IMG/VR virus record: IMGVR_UViG_3300005265_000157
Location: 1-28,561 of that record
DNA: 28,561 nt
Reading direction: 5' to 3' (one strand)
Origin: a virus
The notes beneath the pieces are model-generated. The model searched no databases, was not told where the DNA came from, and saw nothing but the letters and a program-made list of their open reading frames with translations. Within the stretch, counting starts at the first letter, position 1. The number at the start of each line of letters is the position of its first letter. Position numbers and translations under genes: made by a program. Of the stretch, positions 16,939-23,975 are shown piece after piece.

Positions 16939-17187
16939 TTATGTAAAGTCTATTGTTCCTGTACGTATTTTTCCGTCAGATGAAATGTATTCAATCGAAT
17001 CCTTAACTCCTGACCCAGTAAATACATTAAGCTTTTTTATCGACGGTCTTGTAGTAAGACTACCAAGTTTGTCAAAGAAAATATTTTGCGCGTAAAGTAA
17101 CTGATTAGGTGAAGCGTCAAACTCATCTCTGTTATTGACCACACCACCTATGTTACGAAAGTTTGCATGTATCTTACCTTTAGGCAT
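16939..17187 (-). CDS. N-terminal part of tail nozzle protein (82 aa)
   Basis: ATG 17187 shares TAATG with the stop of the adaptor gene, and AGGA lies about 10 nt upstream, so coupled translation is likely. The sequence has the classic opening of nozzle-type proteins: NIGGVVNNRDEFDASPNQLL, then YAQNIFFDKLGSLTTRPS. In relatives I know, this is the first strand pair of a much longer chain. Here a TAA ends it after GTIDFT. The next nozzle segment starts 2 nt further on in the +1 frame. Dropping one T of the TTT at 16945-16947 would join the two frames (IDLHKMIGLK). An 82-aa product would lack the propeller and tail-contact parts. It is either a split subunit or the 5' end of a broken gene. Confidence 0.7.
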   Translation of the reverse strand: MPKGKIHANFRNIGGVVNNRDEFDASPNQLLYAQNIFFDKLGSLTTRPSIKKLNVFTGSGVKDSIEYISSDGKIRTGTIDFT

Positions 17188-17825
17188 TAGTACGGGAATC
17201 CTGTTTCGCTAAATGGCTGAGTTACTTTTTGCTCTGTCGTGTCGTAATCGCCATACATAGCGTCTATTGTTTTCTTTAAAAGATAATTATATTTTTGTAT
17301 CCACATCTGCTGACTTGTTCCAGTCTCTTCTTCATAATCAAGTCTAAACCAATTTATCAGCGACATAAATGCACTTATAGCACCAGCAGGAATAGGTAGA
17401 TAATCATTTGCGCCTTCAACCAACTCAGGAGAACAATAATATTGAATAGTAAACTTTGTATCTTTGTCTTTCGGAGGATTTATCTTTATGATACGTTTAT
17501 AACCATCTGTCTTATTACCTACCATCCCTGCTTCGTGCCATTTAATTCCTGTCTTAGTCTGATGACTTTCAAGAGGTAAAGCGTCCTTCACTACATTCCC
17601 GTCTTCGTCATAGATAAACTCTATTCTTATAACATCATCTGGTATTTTTGCGTAACCATCAGATGCAATATAATTTATTTCTGCCGTTTTACGAGACCAT
17701 GTGAATCTTCCGTTAAGATATATTTCTCTTAATGCGGAATTTATCCAATCAACAATATTATCGTTAAGAGTTGTATCTCTAAGATACTTCTGCTGATTAT
17801 CTATTATCTCCTGAACTTTCATCAA
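17187..17825 (-). CDS. Head-to-tail adaptor (T7 gp11 / tail tubular protein A-like)
   Basis: This 212-aa protein starts at ATG 17825 with GAGGT upstream, inside the last 29 nt of the zinc-finger gene. It opens with an amphipathic helix pair (QEIIDNQQKYLRDT, then VDWINSALREIYLNGRFTW), followed by beta strands (YAKIPDDVIRIEFIY, then YKRIIKINPPK, then FTIQYYCSPELV). A helical end follows (IPAGAISAFMSLINWFRLD, then a glutamine-rich helix). This alternation of helices, an IPDD strand and a carboxy-terminal helical bundle is typical of adaptors that ring the portal and receive the nozzle. The gene's position directly before the nozzle frames agrees. Assignment is by fold pattern and position, since the sequence is too diverged for a motif call. 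Confidence 0.65.
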   Translation of the reverse strand: MMKVQEIIDNQQKYLRDTTLNDNIVDWINSALREIYLNGRFTWSRKTAEINYIASDGYAKIPDDVIRIEFIYDEDGNVVKDALPLESHQTKTGIKWHEAGMVGNKTDGYKRIIKINPPKDKDTKFTIQYYCSPELVEGANDYLPIPAGAISAFMSLINWFRLDYEEETGTSQQMWIQKYNYLLKKTIDAMYGDYDTTEQKVTQPFSETGFPY

Positions 17826-18603
17826 TTATGACCTCTGGTTCTGTGACTATATTAGCTCTTCTGAAATTCTTTACAGAAGAATCTTTAAGTTCCAATGTTA
17901 TATGAAGCTTATTTTCTTTGAGAATCTTTCCAACAATTTTACTCGTGCCACGTGCAGTTTCATAAATAAAATAAACCATATCGCCAACACTTGCTGTTTC
18001 TCCAACATCTTCGACTACTGCTCCAGTTAATATTCTCATCTCAGCTTCTTTGTCATACACGATTGAAACAGTCTTTCCTTTGTATGCTCCATAGGTGGCT
18101 TCTATTTTCGCGCCATTCCTATTAGGAACAGATTTTACACCATGAACACTTGCAAGATGTGATATGATTATAGATTTAGAAGAACCAAGTCCTCTCCATC
18201 CACAGAAAGCACACACGTAAGTAGAACCAGTTTTGTACATTTTTTGAATTTTATATTTAGGGAAAAACTCTTGTGGTTTTTCTTCTACTTTTTCTACTGG
18301 TCTTTCTTCAATTGGTATATAATCAAGTGGAACTTCATATACTGTGTTTATATTACCAACATCTTCTTCAAGTTTTCCTGCATACGATGATAATTTTTCA
18401 ATAGCTTCAATTTTTTTCTTTCCCTCGTCTGTACTATCATCAATACTTATTGAACAAGCAACAGCTAAAAAATTAGGTTCAAACTTAATAGACTTTGATG
18501 GTACAGTTACTATTCCTTTAATCGGGTCAAGCTCTTTTCTTGAGTGTTCATAAATCACTCTTACTTTCCTTGCACCAAATTTCATGAATCTTCTAATAGC
18601 CAT
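17797..18603 (-). CDS. Virion-module protein with a C2H2-type zinc finger (268 aa)
   Basis: ATG 18603 has GGAG 8 nt upstream. The protein sits between capsid and adaptor, where decoration, head-fibre or head-completion proteins are usually encoded. Residues 131-154 hold CAFCGWRGLGSS and then HLASVH: Cys131, Cys134, His149 and His154, a C-x2-C-x14-H-x4-H arrangement like a zinc finger. The N-terminal ~50 residues form beta strands (KVRVIYEH, IKFEPNFLAVA). A proline/glutamate/lysine linker (about 93-115) leads to the finger, and the C-terminal third is again strand-rich (GKTVSIVYDKEAEMRILTG, VGDMVYFIYETARG). I do not recognise the whole protein. Zinc binding is inferred from residue spacing. 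It could be a capsid-associated protein or a DNA-contacting protein made with the late genes. Confidence 0.6.
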   Translation of the reverse strand: MAIRRFMKFGARKVRVIYEHSRKELDPIKGIVTVPSKSIKFEPNFLAVACSISIDDSTDEGKKKIEAIEKLSSYAGKLEEDVGNINTVYEVPLDYIPIEERPVEKVEEKPQEFFPKYKIQKMYKTGSTYVCAFCGWRGLGSSKSIIISHLASVHGVKSVPNRNGAKIEATYGAYKGKTVSIVYDKEAEMRILTGAVVEDVGETASVGDMVYFIYETARGTSKIVGKILKENKLHITLELKDSSVKNFRRANIVTEPEVIIDESSGDNR

Positions 18604-18626
18604 AATAGTAGCTCCTTTATTGTAAC

Positions 18627-18652
18627 AGAGGGGAAGAACAAACCTCCCCTCT
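18627..18652 (-). other. GC-rich hairpin between capsid gene and downstream gene
   Basis: An 8-bp perfect stem (AGAGGGGA with TCCCCTCT) and a 10-nt loop lie 8 nt after the capsid stop codon. No T-run follows on the minus strand, so it is not a standard terminator. It could stabilise the 3' end of a processed capsid mRNA or lower read-through into the next gene. Its GC content stands out in this intergenic gap. Confidence 0.6.
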
Positions 18653-18660
18653 TAATTCGA

Positions 18661-19896
18661 TTATCCGATTTTGACTACTTTACCCTGTGTTTCTGGGAAG
18701 TGTAAGAAACAACCGTATTCGCCCATATAAGCATCAACGATTTTATCTACGCCATCGGTTTTCATTGATTTCACTTCTGGATACATTCTAAATTCACGAC
18801 CTTTCTTAGGATTGATTTCGATGAATTTAGGACGCAAGAAAACAGCATTTCCTTCAAGACCATACTGTGCCGAGAAGAGAGGTTCATTAACAAAGTGTAC
18901 CCAACCAGCCTGATGTAAGTAACTCGATACTCTACCACCATATTTGGTAACAAGGTTATTTGTCTGAACTTTATCCTTAGCAAAGCTTGTAACAGCTTTC
19001 ATCATATTAGTACCAGCATAACACCATAATGGTTCTTCATCAAAAGATAAATCTTCTGCGATGTCATTAAGGATGTCATCAAGGTCTCCTTCTGTGAGAG
19101 CTGCTCCACCAACATCAGTTGTATTTTCTGTAAGTTTTACATCAATACCATTGGTGAGATAGATAGGCTTGCCGTCTGTTCCAGTAATATAGAAATCAGC
19201 AGGTGCTCTTCCGAATAACAGCAATCTTTCAAACTGTGAAACAACTTCCTGCGCTTTGAGAATTCTTTGCTGCGCAAGAGGTTTACCAGCTTGCTGTCTT
19301 TCAGCTTCTGCACTACCGCCAACTTCAAGTTCTGCTCTCATAATCTGAGTAGCATTTTCTGATTTTGTTCCTTTATACATTACGCTTTCACCCAAGTCAG
19401 AACCATCAGAGTTAGCACTTGACATAATAAGTAATGTAGCCCCTTCTGGAATAGTAGTAGTTTCTGTTGGTGCACCAATGTGTCTTAAAACAGTTATTGT
19501 TTTTGTTGACAGAGTTCGTGCAACTACATAGACTCTCTCACCAGTAGCTGGAATATAAAGCAAATTGCCAGGTCTAATACCAAGAACATCAAGAACAACG
19601 AGGCTTGTTGCAGTAGAATTATAGCCACCACCATGATTAATCTTAGTCATAAACTTAGGATTATTCTGGATATAAACTGGATAGACTGTATTCTCAACAG
19701 GTCTGATTTTAGCTGGCGGTGGAACCTGTCCACCATAGCTATCAACTTTTCCAAACTGTGCACTAAATAGTGTAGTGGAAACAAGAGGATAGCGTCTCAA
19801 GTTAAACATATACGGTTTATCTTGCAACGGGACAGAAGCTCTGTCCTTCACATTTTCATAAAGCATTTCATTGCTTGGTGCTGCATCTGTAGGCAT
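18661..19896 (-). CDS. Major capsid protein (SU10/DUF5309-like)
   Basis: This 411-aa protein starts at ATG 19896 with a strong AGGAG site, as expected for the most abundant virion protein. The pattern fits the SU10-type major capsid family (DUF5309). There is an early 'N-L-R-R-Y-P-L-V-S-T' segment with LFSAQFGK, a long central helix with ERQQAGKPLAQQRILKA followed by a FERLLLFGRAP strand, a 'LDDILNDIAED' helix with LWCYAGTNMMKAV, and a C-terminal domain with YLHQAGWVHF and KIVDAYMGEYG. These correspond to the spine helix and P/A domains of an HK97-fold shell protein, though the fold is inferred and not proven here. The gene sits directly after the scaffold gene, the usual order. A GC-rich hairpin follows the stop. 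I am confident it is the capsid protein and less so of the exact family. Confidence 0.88.
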   Translation of the reverse strand: MPTDAAPSNEMLYENVKDRASVPLQDKPYMFNLRRYPLVSTTLFSAQFGKVDSYGGQVPPPAKIRPVENTVYPVYIQNNPKFMTKINHGGGYNSTATSLVVLDVLGIRPGNLLYIPATGERVYVVARTLSTKTITVLRHIGAPTETTTIPEGATLLIMSSANSDGSDLGESVMYKGTKSENATQIMRAELEVGGSAEAERQQAGKPLAQQRILKAQEVVSQFERLLLFGRAPADFYITGTDGKPIYLTNGIDVKLTENTTDVGGAALTEGDLDDILNDIAEDLSFDEEPLWCYAGTNMMKAVTSFAKDKVQTNNLVTKYGGRVSSYLHQAGWVHFVNEPLFSAQYGLEGNAVFLRPKFIEINPKKGREFRMYPEVKSMKTDGVDKIVDAYMGEYGCFLHFPETQGKVVKIG

Positions 19897-19919
19897 TTTA
19901 ATCTCCTTTTCTTAATAAG

Positions 19920-20735
19920 TTATAGCCCACCATCTTCATACGCTTTGTCCATCTCCGCTTCAACTCTGTCAATAAGTGTATTGCCTTGTCTGACGTTTCC
20001 GTAACTTTGAGCATTGTCGATAGGGACTTCATTTCTTTTTTGTAATAATGTTGATAGAGTTTCTCTATCGTTGTTTTCTACAGCTTCTCTCAAAGCTGTT
20101 GCGTACAGTTCATTTGCTCTCGCCTTTATTGCATGTTCTAACGCCGTCGGGTTATCAAATTGCAATAAAAAAGCTTCTGCATTTTCGCCATACTGTTTTG
20201 CTTCTTCGCGAAGCTGTTCGATGGTGTCAGCAATCACCTGTTCTCCGTATGTTCCTACAAGATATTCCCTAAATCCATCCACATCTTCAGCATTACTTTT
20301 TCCTTCCAAGGTTTGGATTTTGGTCTCTAAAGGTTTTACATACTGTTCAACGAATTCGGGAATATACTCTTTGAGAACTTCTTTTATCCCCTCGTCAGGT
20401 TCAGTAAGAATTTTCTCGGCGAGTTCTGCCCTTCTTCGTTCAAGCTCATCGGAATTTTTGCTTGTACCTATTTTTTGGATTAGTTCTGTGAAAGGAGAAA
20501 CTTTTTCCTGCAAAGATTCGAATTTTGAGGTCAAGTCATTTATAGCTGCATCTTTTTCTTCTAATGTGTTTGTAAGTTCTGAAACTTTTCTACCCATAGA
20601 ACTTTGAAGATGCTTATAACTATCCCACATGTCGTCTTCACTCTTAAAAGTTTCCTTCCAAGCAGAGTCCTCACCACCAGTCTCGATGGCTGGTTGCTCT
20701 TCATTACTAATCTGTTCGTTAAAATCTTCTGGCAT
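19920..20735 (-). CDS. Capsid scaffolding protein
   Basis: This 271-aa, strongly acidic and helical protein precedes the capsid gene by 23 nt. It has an acidic N-terminus (NEEQPAIETGGEDSAW), a long coiled-coil-like stretch at about residues 40-150 with repeated Glu/Lys heptads (VSELTNTLEEKDAAINDL) and a predominantly helical end. This is the usual composition of scaffolds that fill the procapsid and leave before DNA packaging. The AGAGAGGT site upstream of ATG 20735 is strong. No protease motif is visible, so maturation cleavage would need another gene. A possible -10 element and a small hairpin lie just upstream, which could give scaffold and capsid their own transcript. Confidence 0.82.
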   Translation of the reverse strand: MPEDFNEQISNEEQPAIETGGEDSAWKETFKSEDDMWDSYKHLQSSMGRKVSELTNTLEEKDAAINDLTSKFESLQEKVSPFTELIQKIGTSKNSDELERRRAELAEKILTEPDEGIKEVLKEYIPEFVEQYVKPLETKIQTLEGKSNAEDVDGFREYLVGTYGEQVIADTIEQLREEAKQYGENAEAFLLQFDNPTALEHAIKARANELYATALREAVENNDRETLSTLLQKRNEVPIDNAQSYGNVRQGNTLIDRVEAEMDKAYEDGGL

Positions 20736-20755
20736 TTTATACCTCTCTTTGTTTT

Positions 20756-20761
20756 ATTATA
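20756..20761 (-). promoter_or_regulatory. Possible -10 element upstream of scaffold gene
   Basis: The minus strand reads TGTATAATA about 20 nt before the scaffold start. TATAAT is perfect, but no TTGACA-like -35 lies at 16-18 bp. It would make sense as an internal promoter for scaffold and capsid, but an AT-rich genome yields such matches by chance. Confidence 0.3.
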
Positions 20762-20773
20762 CAGAACTTCTTC

Positions 20774-20788
20774 CTAACACCGTGTTAG
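20774..20788 (-). other. Small hairpin after the 57-aa gene
   Basis: CTAACAC and GTGTTAG face each other with a minimal loop, 1 nt beyond the stop of the small gene. There is no T-run after it on the minus strand. It may be an RNA processing or stabilising element, or a dyad bound by a protein near the possible scaffold promoter. Confidence 0.4.
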
Positions 20789-20789
20789 A

Positions 20790-20963
20790 TTAGACTTTCT
20801 GTCCTTCGCTTCTTATCAATTCTCTAATAGAATTTGCTTCCATTAATTTTCTCTCGAATATTTTCCCAACTGCTTTCAAGCCTCTGGCTTCGAGTAATTT
20901 AGCTTCAACTTCATCTTTCCTTCCTTGACCAGCAAGATGTTCTGCCAATAAATATCTTTTCAT
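20790..20963 (-). CDS. Small protein between portal and scaffold (57 aa)
   Basis: I place the start at ATG 20963, which shares TAATG with the portal stop, as at three other junctions in this window (1211, 17187, 26454). A longer version starting at ATG 21017 would add 18 residues and overlap the portal by 55 nt, but its GAAGGA motif directly abuts the ATG with no spacing. The product is a short, charged helical protein (MKRYLLAEHLAGQGRKDEV, then ARGLKAVGKIFERKLME) without cysteines or membrane segments. Small proteins in this slot occur in many phages and may assist assembly. I cannot assign a function. Confidence 0.6.
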   Translation of the reverse strand: MKRYLLAEHLAGQGRKDEVEAKLLEARGLKAVGKIFERKLMEANSIRELIRSEGQKV

Positions 20964-23900
20964 TATTTCTTCGTCAATATCTTCACAAAAATATTCCCAT
21001 CCTTTTGTGTTTGCCATTCCTTCAAGGCAACTTGCTCTATCAAGTCGCTTATTTGCTTATTACCTTCATTCCAAAAATTACTTTTAAGCCAATCGCCACT
21101 CTTCCAACCACCAAGACCACCTATTCCTGCGCCTATTCCTGCACCTACAAGTGGATGTTTTTTATTAACCAATGCACCAACACCTGCTCCAACCAACGCT
21201 CCAGTCAATGGATAAGCCCATCCGTAAGCTTTATTGTTTGGATTCGAATACATATCTACAACTTTACCACCAAGATTCATAGCACCCTTGCCAGCTTTCT
21301 TAGTATAATCATACATTGTATCAATAAAATTGGCGTTCGTTTTCTTTTGCGATTGATTGTTTTTAGTTGTATTGTTCTGAGGGGGCATTGTATTATCAGT
21401 CTGTTCTACTTTCATGTTAATGTTTTGCGCCCCCCCAGAGTTATTATTTTGAAGATAGTCAGGTTTGACATTATCTATATTTTGCGCTGATAACTCTTGT
21501 GTCCCAGACGCAGGAGCAACAGACATATTGTTACTTTTTAGCTTAGGTATGTTACTTATGGCATTACCACCTATTGATGTCAACAAATCAGTACTAAGAT
21601 TAACGGCTTCATTTGCTAAATTTTGTTTAGCATGTTGTGGGTCTAATGCCACGCTAAGAGAGTATTCTGGAATTTTGTTTGTAATAGGATTGTTCAACAC
21701 AGACCAGTTTGAAGCAACACCTTTAGCTGTGCTATTAACAAAATTTCCACCTGGTACTTTACTAATATTTTCAGCAAGTTTTGACACCATAGGTTTTGTT
21801 GCACCTTTTACTGCATCTGTAGATACTTTATCAAGATAATTAAAACCATTTTTGATTCCAGATATGCCTTCCTTAGCTGCGTTTACAGCATCTGTTCCTA
21901 AGTTCTTTGCCCCTTCTATAACTGGAGCAGAAGCACTTTTCATTACGTCGCCTATTGGTGTAACAGCAGACTTTGCAATATCGGTTGCTGGCTTTATTCC
22001 ACTCATAATACCAGACATTAGTCCAGAAGCTCCAGTTGCATTTGCAGCAGCGCCTGCCGCATTAGCAACAGCACCTCCAGCGGATGATAGTGCACCAGTA
22101 GCAGCTGGCATAGCTGCAGAAGCTGCTGACATAAGTGGAGAAGCAAGACCAGCCGTAGCTGCTGATAATCCAGCAGTACCAAGACCTATACCTGCGTCTT
22201 TCCATGTAGAACCTGCTTTTCTTCCTTTAATCAAATCACCAGCAAGCTTGGGCAGAAATCCAACAATAGGTAATGTTCCGATTATTTCTCGTGTTAGCTC
22301 CGCTATATTAACAACTGGATAAGCATTTCCTGGGGTCTGAGCATCTGGGCTTACGTCTTGTAATCCCTGCGCGATATTAAGGAAATTAATAAGCTGTTGT
22401 CTTAATGCAGGTTCTCCTTTCCAAGTGGACGAACCAGCCATTGGTTTATATACAAAATTATGTCCTATAATATTTTCTGGTAATACTCTTTTGAATATCC
22501 TTTGACCACCGTCTTTATATGTAGGTATAAGTTGTGGTTCACTTATATATTGCTGTATCAAACTGCCTGTTTGCGTCATTACTTCGCCCCAAGATTGGTC
22601 AACAAGCATTTCTGTTAAAGCAATTCTTCCATCAGAAAGCATTAACATATCTGCTGCGCCTTCGGCACTTAGTTGTTGACCTGGCGCAGAGCTGACTTGT
22701 GGACTACCGCTTGTCTCTTTAGCGAATGTAATAATCGTATTTAACTGGTTGAAAGTAGCTCCGCGACTGTCAGGTATTTGTAGCGGACGTATATCGTCAT
22801 GGTCAATAACATTAAACTTGCGACCTGGATATAACTTGATTGTTTTTTCATTTACGAGGTCAGAGGTGTCTCTTACTGTAAATACGTTGTTGACGGATAT
22901 ATTACCATTATCTATCGCTACATTGAGAGTATCATTTGCGGCTTTATGTAAATCTCTTACTGGTGAAATCCAGCCTTCTCCATGACAGGAACCTGGGAGA
23001 CCAAGTGTTTTGAAAGATACGTATGGTTTTTTGCCATGATAATATTGATTTACCCCGTTATATACAACAACACTTTCTTCCGCTATTTCTATGCACTTCC
23101 TATTTGATGTCCAACATCTGTAAAGTAAAACGTTTCTTGAACCAGTTATTTCACCATACAATTCTTGAACTTTAGTAACACGTTTGCTATTAGCCATACT
23201 TATGGCTTTTTCAACATTTGAATATCTACCAGAAACAATAGGCTTACCTTCTTCATCTATTCCTATAATCTCTTTTTTATGTCTTCTAAGGTATTCTGGA
23301 CTTACATATATTCTCTCTATAACCCATCTCGCTGATTCAATTGAAGTAGCACCTGGTTCTATAAAGAAATTAAACGGATTTATGAAACGTAGATATGGCT
23401 GGTCTTTTGTTACTATTTTCTTAGTATCTGTTTTAAGTATCTTATTACCTTGTTCATCTGTAATTATCTTCCTGTACTTAACTGTTTCCTCTTTAAACTC
23501 CCAACCTGTTCCAACGATAGCTTCTGTGAATATACCCATAGACATATATACATCTATAGCAAGTTGTTTTATCTTAGCTTTATCAAGCATGTGCTCCATA
23601 AGAGCACTCATATCTTCTGCGGCATTCGCTGCTTCTTCACTATCAGACGTTATTGGTATAACATCTGTTTTCATTGGAAATCCGTATAATCTTGCTGCAA
23701 ATGTACATACAAGAGAATACGAGAATGGTATATATAACTTTGAATTAAGTGGGTAGCTTTGTGCGTTTTCTCTTATTCTTCTAAAGTCTTGAAGCGATTT
23801 CTTCCAATCAACATGGAGACTTTTCATATTAGCGTCGCCGCTCTGAAACCATGCTGTTATTTGACTGGCTAATACTCTATCCGCTTCTTCTTTGTTTATA

Positions 23901-23974
23901 TCTTCTCCAGAATACGCATCGTCTAAATATATATCATATTTCGCATCTGCTTCTAAAATATTCTGCTGTTGCAT
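20963..23974 (-). CDS. Portal protein with ~430-residue Ala/Gly-rich and glycine-zipper C-terminal extension
   Basis: Residues 1 to about 575 form a complete portal: an N-terminal helix region with AWFQSGDANM, SKLYIPFSYSLVCTFAARLYG (79-99), a wing with YLRFINPFNFFIEPGA (194-209), the stem/clip part with HGEGWISPVRDLHKAANDTL (331-350), and a crown-like segment ending near the TREIIG helix. Twelve copies would form the DNA gate. After that comes an unusual extension: Ala/Gly-rich (590-710), polar (740-810), Gln/Asn-rich (840-880), and a glycine zipper at 919-958 (ALVGAGVGALV, then VGAGIGAGIGG). Glycine zippers pack against membranes or each other, so this looks like a portal fused to an ejection-type or internal protein. 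ATG 23974 follows the terminase stop by 1 nt without a Shine-Dalgarno. A G7 run in the linker is noted separately. Confidence 0.85.
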   Translation of the reverse strand: MQQQNILEADAKYDIYLDDAYSGEDINKEEADRVLASQITAWFQSGDANMKSLHVDWKKSLQDFRRIRENAQSYPLNSKLYIPFSYSLVCTFAARLYGFPMKTDVIPITSDSEEAANAAEDMSALMEHMLDKAKIKQLAIDVYMSMGIFTEAIVGTGWEFKEETVKYRKIITDEQGNKILKTDTKKIVTKDQPYLRFINPFNFFIEPGATSIESARWVIERIYVSPEYLRRHKKEIIGIDEEGKPIVSGRYSNVEKAISMANSKRVTKVQELYGEITGSRNVLLYRCWTSNRKCIEIAEESVVVYNGVNQYYHGKKPYVSFKTLGLPGSCHGEGWISPVRDLHKAANDTLNVAIDNGNISVNNVFTVRDTSDLVNEKTIKLYPGRKFNVIDHDDIRPLQIPDSRGATFNQLNTIITFAKETSGSPQVSSAPGQQLSAEGAADMLMLSDGRIALTEMLVDQSWGEVMTQTGSLIQQYISEPQLIPTYKDGGQRIFKRVLPENIIGHNFVYKPMAGSSTWKGEPALRQQLINFLNIAQGLQDVSPDAQTPGNAYPVVNIAELTREIIGTLPIVGFLPKLAGDLIKGRKAGSTWKDAGIGLGTAGLSAATAGLASPLMSAASAAMPAATGALSSAGGAVANAAGAAANATGASGLMSGIMSGIKPATDIAKSAVTPIGDVMKSASAPVIEGAKNLGTDAVNAAKEGISGIKNGFNYLDKVSTDAVKGATKPMVSKLAENISKVPGGNFVNSTAKGVASNWSVLNNPITNKIPEYSLSVALDPQHAKQNLANEAVNLSTDLLTSIGGNAISNIPKLKSNNMSVAPASGTQELSAQNIDNVKPDYLQNNNSGGAQNINMKVEQTDNTMPPQNNTTKNNQSQKKTNANFIDTMYDYTKKAGKGAMNLGGKVVDMYSNPNNKAYGWAYPLTGALVGAGVGALVNKKHPLVGAGIGAGIGGLGGWKSGDWLKSNFWNEGNKQISDLIEQVALKEWQTQKDGNIFVKILTKK
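21430..21436 (-). repeat. G7 homopolymer in the portal extension
   Basis: Seven consecutive G (minus strand) encode Gly847-Gly848 in the Asn-rich linker. Slippage here would keep the portal core but replace or cut off the glycine-zipper end. Such G-tracts are uncommon in AT-rich coding DNA and are used as switches in some bacterial genes. Confidence 0.7.
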
Positions 23975-23975
23975 A

